A program made the translations under genes and the position numbers. A DNA stretch of 64,000 nucleotides from Sapria himalayana (Eukaryota > Streptophyta > Magnoliopsida > Malpighiales > Rafflesiaceae), in the NCBI GenBank assembly GCA_029783825.1, contig JAREIK010018599.1, positions 61,758-125,757 of the forward strand, written 5' to 3'. This document shows positions 39,068 through 50,822 of this stretch, in pieces (position 1 is the stretch's first letter; every line of letters begins with the position of its first letter). The notes beneath the pieces were generated by a model, which saw only the letters and a list, made by a program, of their open reading frames with translations, was not told where the DNA came from and did not search any database.

Positions 39068-40003
39068 ATTGTTATAATTTTATTATAAATTTAAACTATC
39101 AAAGACTTTTTATTTTTTGTTGAAATCTATTGGTGTGTTTCATTCAAAAATATATGCTTGTTCATCATATTTATATTTTTTGTTCTGTTTTATTTTGTAC
39201 AACAGATGGCACCTAAAGGACGTGGCCGTGTTGGATGTGGATGTGGAAACAGAAATGAATCAAATTCATCTAGTATGCTACGTCATGTTTTAGAATCAGA
39301 ACCATATCATAGCCACCATATCCAGACTTCAACATCACAATTACCATCTCCATTTCTATCACCATCACCACCATTGAGACCTTTACTATCACCTTTATCA
39401 GATGTAAGCCGACCACCCATTGTGCTTCATCCACAAAATTTTGATCCATCTCTATCTTATGCACCATATTTTACACCGATTGTTCCTCCATTTACAATAC
39501 CAACGACTTCATCAAATGATGGGTCTTCATCTGTAGTCAGTGTAAAGTTAAAAATTGAGATTATGGATGAGAGGTAAAAGTAATATGTAAAAATGACTTG
39601 AAAAAAAAGTTTTGATGTTACTGGTAGTGGTTTTTTTATATTGTTATGATTTGCGATTTTTCAAAATTATTTAATTATTTGAAAAGTTTTATTCTTTCTC
39701 ACAAGTGTTTGAAAATAATTACAAAGGCTTTCAATAAAATAGCTGATTCTAAAGCGTTCTCCTGGAAGAAAGTTTCTGAATCGACAAAAGAGTCATATTT
39801 TAATGATTTTCAGGTAAAAATAACAAAACAAAAGCTTTGAAAAATAATTATCTAATTAATTAACTTTTATATTGGTTATTATTCAAGCTATAAATAATTA
39901 AGTTCTTATTGTTAAGATAAATTCTTTTGTAATTTTTCTAGTATAGAATCAATGCACATGGGCACCCAAATTTGATAGAAAGATAAAGTCATTATGAGAG
40001 ATC

Positions 40004-40015
40004 AAAGCTGCTCAA
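40004..40015 (+). other. Left target-site duplication of LINE 2
   Basis: AAAGCTGCTCAA here equals 46447-46458 exactly (12 bp). The leading A residues of the right copy merge with the poly(A) tail, so the true duplication could be 9-12 bp. Removing the LINE and one copy rejoins the Transposase_24 reading frame. Confidence 0.92.
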
Positions 40016-40127
40016 CGATAATCAGCTAGTGGGAAGAAGAAGCTCTCAACCCGTAGAGAGAGAAAATCCCTCTTTCTAGAGAGAGAAAACCCATTTGAGC
40101 TCAAATCAAGCTCCTTTCAAGTGCAAA

Positions 40128-41471
40128 ATGGAGCAAAATGATTTATTCACAAAGAATAAATCATTTGCCTTGATAACAAAGGAGCCCGCACCATACTCGC
40201 ACTTTCGGAGCAAAAAACGGGAACCCCGTTATCATTTTTTCAGCCGAAGAGTTACAGAAGCTCAAGGAGCCTTATCAATACATGCTTATCGGCAAATTCA
40301 CCCACGGCAGGCCTCGCCCGAGCGATATACAACAGTTCTTCTCCTCTCTAAAGCTCATGGGAAGGGTAAAGCTGGCCGATTATGACGTGATACATGTGTT
40401 TATTCAGTGTTTTTCAGTTGATGATTATTATCGCATATGGCACCGTGAGCATGGCAAGTAAGTGGTTTCCTCATGCGTGTGCTGAAATGGATGAAGGACT
40501 TCAGTCCAAAGGTGGAGGTGCCTGTTGCTCCGGTTTGGTTCTCTTTGCCGAACCTTCCTATAGACCTGTTTAATGCTAATCCTCTCTATGCGATAACCAC
40601 TTGTTTGGGCAAACCTTTGCTTCGGGATGAGGCCACTGTGACATTAACTCGGCCTAGTAAGGCTCGAGTATGTGTAGAGTGTAATCTCCTTACTCCTCTG
40701 CCTAATGAAATTTGGATAGGAGAGGGAGAAGATGGGCAGAACAATGGCTATTGGCAAAATGTCATACCCGAAAACATGCCCTCATATTGCTTAATCTGTA
40801 ATAGGCTTGGGCACGATAAATCTGAATGTAAAATAGGTAGAGAGCCGTTAGGAAAGGTGAAAGGGCAAGTAGCTGCAATAAGAAAAGTAGAAACATGGAT
40901 AAGGAGGGAGGATGTGGCCCCGAAACCTCTAGGTTTTGGGGATGAAGAAGAGGAGAGTAGGAGAGAGAATGGGAGTTTTTTCTTGGAGGAGGAGGGAGAT
41001 GGAAGCATTAGGGAGGTAAGCATAGAGGGTAGTAATGAAGAGAATAAGGAAGAGAGATGGGAGGTGGTGAAATTTAGAAGAAAAAGTGCTAGGAAAAATA
41101 AACATAGAAGGGTGTTAAAGGAAAAAATAGAAGATTACAGCTGGATAGAGGAGGATCTCCTAGACTTTCCGGATGAAGATTCGGAGGTGTTTAGTTGCCC
41201 TCAATTAGGTATAGAGGAAGTTAAGAAAGAAAGTTACTTAGGAGAAGCGAAGGATGATTTAGAAATGTACGATAAAATTGGTGAAAATTTAAATAAATTT
41301 CAATCTATGGAAGCCATAAAGAGAATGGCTATGCAACTCGGTAAACTAGAAAAATATAATGTATTATCTCAATCTATTCCTCCCAAGAGTGCGAGAAATA
41401 TGAGGAAAGATAAAAAATATGATTCAAAATGCATAACTAGATTACAATCCAAATTAGGTTTTAATGGATAG
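40128..41471 (+). pseudogene. LINE 2 ORF1: DUF4283 and CCHC zinc knuckle protein
   Basis: The probable start is ATG at 40128 (MEQNDLFTKNKSFALI). The frame slips in the A6 run at 40212-40217, then reads NGNPVIIFSAEELQKLKEPY and the DUF4283 core: MLIGKFTHGRPRPSDIQQFF, LMGRVKLADYDVIHVFIQCF, DDYYRIWHREHGK, with a stop near 40459. The frame then changes again and from 40473 is open to the end: MRVLKWMKDFSPKVEVPVAP, VWFSLPNLPIDLFNANPLYA, TRPSKARVCVECNLLTPLP. The knuckle CLICNRLGHDKSEC lies at about 40788-40829. A long acidic, Lys-rich tail follows. The family binds LINE RNA. Two frame changes make it inactive. Confidence 0.88.
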
Positions 41472-44400
41472 ATATATGTATTGGAATATCAGAGGGGTGG
41501 AAAATAACCCTTCGATAAATAGGCTTAAAAATCTGATTAAAACATATAAAATTGCTTTAGTAGCTATAGCAGAACCTATGACACAGCAGGATCAAATAAT
41601 AAAATATAGTAGAATATTAGGGTTTAATAATTCATTTTCTAATTTAAATAGTAAACTCTGGTTAATGTGGCATAATAATCTAGACATTGAAATATTAAAA
41701 GACACAGAACAAATAATACACTTTAAAATGAATAAAAATACAGAAGATATAATATCGGTGGTATATGCTAAAAATGATAAAAAAGCTAGGTTGGTTTTAT
41801 GGGAGGAAATGCAGGATATAGCATCAAAAAATACTCCTTGGTTAATAGGAGGAGATTTTAATGTAATTAGAAGCTCTTTAGAGAAGAAGGGAGGAAAAAC
41901 TCCGAACACAATAGCAATGTCTCAATTTAATGAGGTGATCTCTAAATCAAGTCTAATGGAAATAGCTTATACGGGCTCAAATTACACCTGGTGTAACAAC
42001 TGGAGTAAAAGAAGGGCAATTTGGGCCAGACTGGATAGGGTAATGTGTAATGCTAAGTGGGCAGCCTCGCACGGGTCTACATCACTTAGGCATTTAAGCA
42101 GAACCTGTTCAGATCACTCTCCACTTCTTATAACTATTCATCATAATAAAAGGAGCATAAGAAGCTTTAAATTTCAAAATATGTGGGGAAAGCATCCAGA
42201 ATTTGAAAAATTGGTGAAAGAATCTTGGTCAGAGCCAGCACAGGGTAAACCGATGCAGGTTCTAATGTTCAAGTTAAATAGACTTAAAAAACATTTAAAA
42301 TCATGGAATAAGGAAGTTTTTGGGAATATAAATCTGAAAATAAAACAAGCAGAAGAGAAGGTAGAAAAATTAGAAATTGAATATGATAAAAAAATGATGA
42401 TAAGATTAGACAAGAATTAAATAAGGCTAAAGCTGAATTGAGCTTAAAATTACATATGGAGGAGGTATATTGGAAACAAAGAGCAAAAATTAAATGGCTA
42501 AAAGAAGGCGATAGAAACACTAAATTTTTTCATAATATGAGTAAAATAAAAACTCAGAAAAATAGAATTAAAGCTTTAAAAAACACGGAAGGAAAATGGA
42601 TAGAAGAAGACAAGCAAATTGGAACTCTCTTTGAGGTTTTTTTTAAATCACACTTATGTGGGCATGTGTCTCACGAAGGGAACTCCTTAATACAGAAGAT
42701 CAGGGCTTCCATTACACAAGATCAGAATCAAATGATGGAAAATATACCAGAGGAGGAAGAGGTAAAAAATGCGGTTTTTAATCTTGATAAAGATAGTGCA
42801 GCGGGTCCAGACGGCTGGAATAACTATTTTTATCAGTTAAATTGGCCCATTATTAAACATGATCTAGTTTTAGCAATTGTCAGCTTTTTCATCGGTGCAG
42901 ATATCCCTAAAGCCTGGGCAAACTCATACATAGTTCTTATTCCTAAAAAAGATGCCCCATAGATATGTGAGGATTTCAGGCCAATAAGCTTGTGTAATGC
43001 GATTTATAAGATTTTAGCCAAAATAATTCAGAACAGGTTAAGTAATATTTTGCCATTAATAATCTCACAAGAATAAACGGGTTTTGTTAAAAATAGACTG
43101 ATGATTGAAAATATTAGGTTAGCATCAGAAATGATGAAAAATATTTCAGCTAAAACAAGAGGGCACAATCTAGCTATCAAGCTGGATTTGTCCAAAGCAT
43201 TTGATAGGGTTGAATGGGATGTACTTTGCTTTGTACTGAGAAAATATGGTTTCTCCGAATTATGCATAGATTTAATTTATAGATGTGTTTCGAATGTTTG
43301 GGTTAGAATTATTATAAATGGAAATATAGGTGAAGAATTCAAACCAAAAAGAAGTCTAAGGCAGGGAGACCCCTTATCCCCCTTACTATTTGATATATAT
43401 CTAGAATTGCTTATTCTTAATTTAAACAAAAGAATGTCGGAAGGGAAAATTTTACCTTTTAGACAACCTAAAAACACTCCGAGAATAGGTTGTTTGGCCT
43501 ATGCTGATGATTTAATAATTTTCACAAATGCAAGTAAAAGATCTATAATATACCTTATAGAATTACTACAACTATTTGAATTAGAAACAGGTCAGGTGGT
43601 AAATAAAAAGAAGTGCCAGTTTATACTGGGAAAAAAAGCTTTGGAGAAAGATAAAAAAAATTAAAAATTTAACTGGTTTCACCCAAAATAAGGGAGCTTT
43701 AATTTATTTAGGCTGCCCAATATTTGAAGGAAAATTGAGAGAGGAATATTTAGCACCGCTGCAAGAAAAAATGAGAAAGAAAATAGCAGGTTGGAAAGAG
43801 GACTTACTAGGATTTGGGGGACGGGTTACATTAATTTCGCACGTGCTTCAAAGCACGATGGTTCATATCCTATCCGTAATACACCCTCCGAAGAAATTCA
43901 CAAATAAAATAGAAATGGAGATGGCAAATTTTCTATGGGGCAAAAAAGAAGGGAAGAATAAAATTCATTGGAAAAATTGGGGAGATATTTGTTATCCAAA
44001 AGCAGAGGTAGGTTTAGGAATAATCTCTCTACAAGATATGGCCACTGCATGGGATTGCAAAGGATGGTGGAGGTTGAATGAAAATGATAGTCTTTGGGCA
44101 AAATATATGAGGGCAAGATATTTAGAAAAGCGGCCTAAGAAAGTTTCAAATAATTGGAAACCCTTGGAAAAACAAAAGGAAAAAGTAGAATCCCATTCAA
44201 TATTAAAAAAGAGTGGTTGGAAATGGATCCTAACAACACAAGGTAATTTTACACTTAAATCGGTAAAGGAATTAATTAGAAAAAAAAACATGTTAAATCT
44301 ATATCTAAATGGGTCTGGAGGGCAGGTATACCACAGAAAATGTGCTCGCTAGCATGGAAAGTAACAACAAATGCAATACCTGTGGAGACTAATGTTCAAA

Positions 44401-45296
44401 GAAAGGGCATTAAATTGGTGTCTAGATGTGAATGCTGCTTAGAGGAAGAAGAATCTATGGATCACCTATTTTCGAAAGGTAAAATCGCCATACAGGTCTG
44501 GGAGAAATTTGATGAAACAAAGCATATCATTAAAAGAGAAGATGGTATAATTGAACGAATTAAAACATGGGAAAAAATAATCTCTACTAATCCTACTAGA
44601 ATCTGGCTTAATATGTACTTACCACATGTAATAATATGGTGTATATGGAAGGCTCGAAATAGGAGTAGGTTTGAAGGAAAGAAAATGGACACGAATGCAA
44701 TATCACAAGAAATCAGGCAGGAAATAAGTAATATTTCAAATTTTAACACTGTAATTTTAAATAAAATACACACAGAAAAGAAAGTAGAACGGGAATGGTT
44801 CCTAAATATAAAAATAAATAAACAATATTGGGCGAAAAGTATCTCTTGGCACAAACCTCCGGAAGGAAAACACTCATTAAATACGGATGGAAGCTTTAAT
44901 AGGGACACAGGTATAGCGGGGGGGGGGGGGGGTGGATTAATAAGAGATTCTTCAGGGACAGTTATGAAAGCTTTTACTACAGTTAGTGTAGCAGCCTCGG
45001 CTCTACATTCAGAAATTAGGGCATTAAATTTAGGTTTAACTATTTGTAAAAAATTAGACTATAAGAATATTCAAATACAGGTATATTCATTGCTATTAGT
45101 CAATTTAGTAACAAAGAAAATATCTCTTTGGAAACATGAAGAGGAATTAGAAATTATTTTGAATCTCATAGAAGAACTGAATGCATCAATATTACATATA
45201 TATAGAGAGCTAAACACCACGGCAGACAATCTTGCAAGGCTAGGATCGCAAAAAGGAGAAGCAGAATATGATGAGGTTACTCTGCCAATAAAATAA
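41464..45296 (+). pseudogene. LINE 2 ORF2: endonuclease, reverse transcriptase, zf-RVT and RNase H
   Basis: ATG at 41464 lies 8 bp inside the ORF1 end, suggesting coupled translation. The endonuclease part shows YWNIRG, AEPM, GDFNVI, GSNYTWCNN, LDRVM and SDHSPL. A frameshift in an A run near 42389 follows. The reverse transcriptase part shows GDRNTKFFHNMSK, SAAGPDGW, FRPISLCNAIYKILAK, KLDLSKAFDRVEWD, LRQGDPLSPLLFDIYL and YADDLIIF (about 43499), with stops at 42960 (probably CAG to TAG) and 43074 (CAA to TAA). Frameshifts near 43660 and 44335 follow. zf-RVT is at about 44425-44490 (CECCLEEEESMDHLF, last Cys lost). RNase H is at about 44878-45240 (LNTDGSFN, LHSEIRALNLGL, LNTTADNLARLG); its third Asp (in the VDS-type motif) is Tyr in QVYSLL. 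A run of 15 G lies at 44918-44932. Confidence 0.93.
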
Positions 45297-46446
45297 AAGG
45301 CCTAGTGGAACTAGACAAGAATGCAATTCCCTATGTAAGAGTTAGTAAGGGTAGAAAGTGAGAGGCAGTTAAAATATTAATAGATCATATAGGTATAATA
45401 GAAGAGGAAAGGTTAAAGGTAAAAAATGGGGTTCTCTTGGGGAATATGGTATAGATGTATTTGTCTTTCTTAGCAGCGCAGCTCACTCAAAGCTTCATTC
45501 ATTGGGAAGCAAGATTTGTTGGCACATGCAGTCTAAACCTCATTTGCTTTATTTCTTTGTTTATTGTATGTTTAAAAGTCTTATTTATGCTTATGAGAAC
45601 AATGTTGCAAGGTCATGTGTTAATTAATTAGTTAGGATGCTAGAACATTAGACGTTGGGGTATAGAATAGGTCTTGCTGTCATTAAGGAAGCAAATTTCA
45701 GATTTGCTAAGGTTCAATGAGGGTACAGAAATGAAGCGGCTATGGGGGAAAAATGGAGCCCAAAGTTGCTGGGATATGGCAATGAATTCCAGAAGTCAAG
45801 CAAAGGAAGGCAGCAAACTGAACATGAAGACGGCAGGAGTAAAGAAGAATGGAAAAGTGAAAATAGCAGAACATGGAGGGCAATATAGCGAAAATTAAGC
45901 TGTTAGAAGGAATGAAGGCAGTCGGTAGGGGAATTTCTGTCTCTACAGTTACAGCGCAGTGTAGAGTGCAGCATATATAGTGAAAGTCAAGGCTCCGGAA
46001 TAGCATATAAAGTGAAGAACTAGAGGGAGCAAGATTCAAAGGGCTGGAGAAAAAGTGTAGCATGAAGGGTGTTTATGCAATAAAGTTTCAGGTATGTAAG
46101 GAAGATAAATCCCTATGCAGAAAATTGTTTGTTGTGCAGGCTTTGGAGCCGTCAACTGACTTATAGAAGGAGGTTATGAAGGGAAAGTTAACATTAAGGA
46201 AGTGGGCATATAACCGAGTTACAAGTTCAGAATGGAAGTTAAAAATAACTCAAGATCTTTAAACAAATAAGCTCAAAGCGAGCACACGTACTCATATTAA
46301 AATTAGGCTTGGTTCTTTGTCTCTTTTTTTCATTAAAGTGTATGGGTGTAAGAGGGATAAGGGTAGATTTTAGTTTGTAAAAAGGGTATTCCTCCGCCAA
46401 AAGAGAGGGTTAAAATTAATAAACAACTTATTTTTTTTAAAAAAAA
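45297..46446 (+). other. LINE 2 3' untranslated region and poly(A) tail
   Basis: No domain is visible. The region is A- and G-rich on the + strand and ends in a T run followed by A11 (about 46429-46449), where the target duplication begins. The small open frames at 45674-45898 and on the minus strand have no family signature. Confidence 0.75.
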
Positions 46447-46458
46447 AAAGCTGCTCAA
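46447..46458 (+). other. Right target-site duplication of LINE 2
   Basis: Second copy of AAAGCTGCTCAA, followed directly by the continuation of the CACTA second gene (ATTTTGATTTTGTCCATAAA). Confidence 0.92.
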
Positions 46459-47923
46459 TATTTTGATTTTGTCCATAAATTAAAAAAAATGAAAGAAAGG
46501 TCTGATTTTATATCAAAGGAAGGTTGGCCCATATGGCTTAATTATTGGGAGGAGCCATATGTGAAGAAAAAATCAAATATTGCCAACAAAAATTGATGAA
46601 GTGAGGTAGCTGGACTAGGTACAGGAATCTTTCGACACTAGAGGTTCAAAGTCGAGCATTGAGCACGCTCGAGATTTGGTACACATTTAAAATTCTAAAC
46701 ATTTCTATATTTTATGGTTGTCCTAATGTCCAATAAATAAAATCTCCGCATGGTTTTATTAATTTTGTTAATTTTTTGTTCATTTGTTTATTTATTACTT
46801 AATAAAAACATATTCTAGGCTGGAGAATTGGGTCAAGATCCAAATTTTTATGATATTTTCAGGAAGATGCATGTGAAGAAAGTCGATGGTCAGTATGTTG
46901 ACAACAAGTTTTAGATGATTGATGTAAGAAATTATTATATTAATTAGATTTTATAAAACTATAGTACATTCTGAAAATTATTTTGAATGCAAAATATTTA
47001 TTTTATTTTTTGTATATCTAGAATAGTTTTATTTTATTTTATTTCAAGACCTAATGGAGGAACGTGTGATAGCTGCTCATCAACAAGTTGATGGTTCTAT
47101 GGATCTTCAACCAATTGACTATGATCATATTTATTTGGAGACAATAAGAGGTCGAAAGAAGCAGTGAGTGTACGGAATCGGCTCTAATCTAGTGTCATTT
47201 TGTTGTAGATGTCATGCTTTTAATTCATCTATCTCAGTAATGATGGATGAAGCAGTCGAACAACTAGCACTGGAAACAATTAAATGTAATATAGATATGA
47301 AGATAGAAATAAAAAAGAAGGATGTGTAGATAACTAATTTGATGGAACAAATGCAAGAAATTAAATAAATAAATTATGAGATGAAAGAAATTAAAAATGT
47401 AATGTAATAGCAGATGTTATACATGGAGTCACAGTTAGCAGCATTGGCGCAACATATAGTATTCAAATATCTATCTGCAAATCCTCATAGAAGAGGCTAG
47501 AATTCCCTACAAATTATGAGGATGACTAAGTATGAGAATTATGTCTAAACTTATTTATTTTTGTCTGTGTAGCAAATAATTATGATATTATTATGTAGGT
47601 TTCAATTTTTTTATTCTAGTTTTGTTCCTTGCTTTTCCGATTAACCAAATTATGAATCTTTGTAGGATACATTATGTGAGACAAAATAAAAAATCCTGAT
47701 TTAATGCATTCAGACATTACCATGGTCCTTTCAATGCATTGGTCCCATATTTACCAATTTCAGCTTTATAAAAAAGAGGGCTAACTTATCTTATCTTTAT
47801 TATTCTAAAAATATTCTATTTTTGCACTCTCTTTATCTCTAAACATAATTGCTGGACATCTTTTGGATTTTTGTTGAAGTTGTATGATAATCAACTTTAA
47901 TTTGTGTTTGTTCATGTCTATAA

Positions 47924-47924
<1 letters not shown>

Positions 47925-47958
<34 letters not shown>
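47925..47958 (+). repeat. (TA)n tract
   Basis: A TA run in the first composite unit, absent at the same place in units 2 and 3, so a local expansion. Confidence 0.85.
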
Positions 47959-47961
<3 letters not shown>

Positions 47962-48035
47962 TATGTTTTTATATCTCGAAATTTTTTGGGTAGAGTTTTA
48001 GTTTATTCTATGTATGTAAAAGCCTATTTTCAATA

Positions 48036-48520
48036 GGGGAAGTAGCAGCAGCGACGGTAGTGGTGGTAGTGGAAGTGGTGGCGGCAGCGGCAACGGTGGC
48101 AGTAGTGGTAGCTACGACAGTAGTGGCACAGCAGTGGCCATGGCGGCGGTGGCATTGGCAATAGCAATAGAAGCTCAAGTAGTGGTGGGAGCAGCGGTAG
48201 CACTGGAAGCAGTGGCAGAGGCAACAACAACTACATCAGCGGCATTAGCGGTAGCTATGACGATGGTGGCAATGATGGTGGTGGAGGTAGCCCCAGTGAT
48301 AGTACTGGCAGCTATGGCAGCAGAACTGGCAGTGATAACACATGCACCAGTGGTAGCAGTAGTGGCATTGGCAGCGATAGTGTTAGTGGAAGTGGTAACG
48401 GTAGTGGCAGTAGTAGTGGCAATGGTAGCGGCAGCAGCAGCGGCAGGAGCGACAGTGGCAGCAGCAGCAGCAACGGTAGGAGTGACAGCGGCACCGAGAG
48501 CAACTACAACGCCAACAAAT
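48036..48520 (+). repeat. GC-rich RGY triplet array 1
   Basis: A nearly unbroken run of purine-G-pyrimidine triplets (GGT, AGC, AGT, GGC) of about 485 bp, in sharp contrast to flanks that are mostly A and T. The triplet periodicity leaves several frames open on both strands: Gly/Ser or Ala/Val on the + strand, Ala/Thr or Leu/Pro on the - strand. The frame 48134-48595 extends into AT repeat, arguing against a real gene. Confidence 0.85.
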
Positions 48521-48539
48521 GTGGTATATACGCACACAT

Positions 48540-48720
48540 ATAGTCAGTATATACATACATATAATACTATAGTTTTTTACGTACATATATACTGAGTATA
48601 TATATGTACTAAGTATATATGTACGCATAATACTGTAGTTTATATGTACATATACTACAGTAATATTTGTACGAGTGAAATGCTAGTATGTATGTACATA
48701 TTTACTGCAGCAATATATAG
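48540..48720 (+). repeat. Palindromic TATATGTACATATA block, unit 1
   Basis: Same motif class as 16817-17080 and 17530-18475, with an ACGAGTGAAATGCTAGTA landmark also seen in units 2 and 3 and, as TAGTGAAATGCTAGTA, near 17034. Confidence 0.85.
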
Positions 48721-48975
48721 TAACCAAAACATAGTTTTTTATTTATTTATTTTCATTTTATTTGGTGGCTTAAATTTCGTACAGATATGGTACCACATTG
48801 TTTCTCATACGAAGCGTGTATAAATGGACTTATTTCTATAAACATTAAGCATCGTGACTCGAACAGCATTTTCACAGTAGAAAGTTGATGATCAGAGGAA
48901 CAAAGGGAGAGAAAACAACATCAATGCATTGACAGATTATATTTTATGCATAGTCAGTAGATATATTGATTAATA
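48720..48975 (+). repeat. Conserved CACTA-internal block, copy C
   Basis: Shares AACCAAAACATAGTTTTTT-like start, TACAGATATGGTACCACATT and a CACAGTAGAAAG-like core with copies A, B, D and E. Confidence 0.8.
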
Positions 48976-49279
48976 TGATGTAATATTTTTTGTTATTTTT
49001 TTGTTTTAGTTATTTAAAATATTGTATTAGAATATGTTATTAAATAAATTTTTTTGTTTAATTTAAAAGTTTCATTTATCATTTTTGTTTTTATAAAATT
49101 TAATTTAAAAATATTAAATTATTTAATTAAATTTTTGTTGAAATTGCATGGCAATCAATTTTAATTTTTGTTTGTTCATGTCTATATTAACTATTTTTAT
49201 ATATCTGTGAATATGTTTTTATTTCCTGAATTTTTTGGGTAGAGTTTTAGCCTATTATAGGTATGTAAAAGCCTATTAT

Positions 49280-49560
49280 TAGTGGCTGAAGCTGAGGCAG
49301 CGGCGACAACGGCGGTAGTGGCGGCAGTGGTGCCAGAAGTGGTAGTGGTGCCAGAAGCAATAGTGCGGTAGTGGTAGCAGCAGTGTCAACAGTGGCTGCA
49401 ACGATAATAATGGTAGCAGCGATAGCGAAGGCAGTGGAGGCAGCAATGGCAGCTCCAATAGGGGTGCTACACCGATTGTGGTGGCAGCACCCGCAGTAGC
49501 CACAGTGGTAGTGGCAGTAGTAGCAGGGGCAGCAGTGATAGCGAGAGCAGTAGGAATGAA
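49280..49560 (+). repeat. GC-rich RGY triplet array 2
   Basis: About 280 bp of GGY/AGY/GCR triplets, shorter than arrays 1 and 3. Ends abruptly at AAAAAATGTGGTATATACAT, as array 1 ends at a similar AAATGTGGTATATACGCA boundary. Confidence 0.85.
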
Positions 49561-49749
49561 AAAAATGTGGTATATACATACGTATATAGTAAGTATATAC
49601 GTGCATATAATTCTGTTGTATTTTAAGTACATATATACTGAGTATATATGTACTCGGTATATCTGTACGCATAATACTATAATTTATAAGTACAAATACT
49701 GCAATAATATATGTACGAGTGAAATGCTAGTATATATTTACATTTTTGC

Positions 49750-50015
49750 TGCAGTAATATATATTTATCAAAACATAGTTTTTTTTAAATTTATTTTAAT
49801 TTGATTTGGTGGTTTAAATTTCTTACAAATGTAGTACCACATTGTTTCCCATACAAAGCTTGCATAAGAGAAGGGATTTTTCAACAGACATGAAGCACTG
49901 TGACTCGAACAACTTTTTCACAGTGGAAAGTTTATGATGAGAGGAGCAGAGTGAGAGAAAATAATGTCAATGCATTGATAAATTATACTTTATGCATAGT
50001 CGGTAGATACATTGA
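49750..50015 (+). repeat. Conserved CACTA-internal block, copy D
   Basis: Preceded by a short palindromic AT block (49575-49745). Contains TTTGGTGGTTTAAATTTCTT and CACAGTGGAAAG-like landmarks. Confidence 0.8.
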
Positions 50016-50310
50016 TTATTAGGATGTAATATAATTTTTATTAGGATGTAAAACATTGATTATTAGAATAAGTTATTAAATGAATTTTTTTTGTTTAATT
50101 TAAAATTTTATTTATAGTTTCTATTTAATAAATTTAATATAAAATTATTAAATTATTTTATTAAATTTTAGTTTAAGTTGTATGACAATCAACTATAATT
50201 GTGTTTGTTCATGTCTATAATAACTATTTTTTTATATCTGTGAAAATGTTCATGTGTCTATGAATTTTTTGGGTAGAGTTTTGGCCTGTATAGGTATGTA
50301 AAAACCTATT

Positions 50311-50822
50311 ATGAGCAGTAGTAGCAGCGACATCAGTGGTAGCGATGGCAACGGCGATAGCGGAAGTGGCAGTGATGGTAGAGGCGGCGGCGGCGGCAGC
50401 CATGGAAGCCACGGGAGTGGCAGCATCGGAGGTAGCGGCTGCAATTGCAACAGCGGCTGCACCATAAATAGTAGCGGAAATGGTGGCAGCGGTGGCAGCA
50501 GCAGCTATACCGAAAGCAATTACATCACTGGAAGTAGTGGCACAGGCGGCAGCGGTGGCAGTGGCGGTGGTGGTAGAAACGACGGTGGTGGTAGCGGTAG
50601 TAGGAGCGGTGGCAACGGCTACTATGGCATCCAATGGCAGAACCACCAGTGGGGCAGCGATGGTAGCCGGCCCAGCATCCAGTGGCAGTAGTGGTAGCAT
50701 CGGTAGCAGCAGCGGCAGTAGAGGCAGCGACGGTTGTGGCGACAATAGCAGTGGTATTGGCAGCTATAGCGGCAGCAGCAGCAGTGGCAGGAGCGACAGC
50801 GAGAGTAGTAGCAACATCACCA
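50311..50822 (+). repeat. GC-rich RGY triplet array 3 (with a 126-residue Ser/Gly frame)
   Basis: About 510 bp of RGY triplets. One frame, 50311-50691, starts ATG and encodes 126 residues almost entirely of Ser, Gly, Asn and Asp; another, 50480-50827, encodes Ala, Val and Thr and then Ser/Gly. Because triplet arrays leave frames open automatically, and arrays 1 and 2 do not conserve this frame, I treat it as a repeat and not as a gene. Confidence 0.8.

Larger units (their letters stand above)
40016..46446 (+). mobile_element. Full-length plant LINE 2 nested in the CACTA element
   Basis: The 6.43-kb element has a 5' leader (40016-40127), ORF1 with DUF4283 and a CCHC knuckle, ORF2 with endonuclease, reverse transcriptase, zf-RVT and RNase H, a 3' UTR of about 1.15 kb and a poly(A) tail ending at the 12-bp target duplication. 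It belongs to the plant L1 group that acquired an RNase H domain. ORF1 and ORF2 overlap by 8 bp. Few stops and frameshifts are present, so this insertion is clearly younger than LINE 1 and than the CACTA host copy. Confidence 0.95.
39208..47525 (+). pseudogene. CACTA second gene remnant (Transposase_24-like), split by LINE 2
   Basis: CACTA second proteins bind subterminal repeats and help TNP2. The start at 39208 gives MAPKGRGRVGCGCGNRNESN followed by a Pro- and Ser-rich region to 39577. After intron-like DNA, 39700-39820 reads CLKIITKAFNKI, FSWKKVSESTKESYFNDFQ. A later exon, cut by LINE 2 at 40015/46447, resumes as AAQYFDFVHKLKKMKERSDF, GWPIWLNYWEEPYVKKKSNI. Further on, 47055-47200 reads MEERVIAAHQQVDGSMDLQP, ETIRGRKKQ, a TGA (from CGA by C-to-T), then VYGIGSNL, the typical GRVYGLGS-like motif of the family. 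A C-terminal coiled-coil-like part rich in Glu, Lys and Met follows to about 47500. It is non-functional because of the LINE and the stops. Confidence 0.82.

Noticed and set aside
40473..41471. Host zinc-knuckle protein gene
   Set aside because: It is the C-terminal part of LINE ORF1: the DUF4283 core continues upstream in another frame, and ORF2 overlaps its end.
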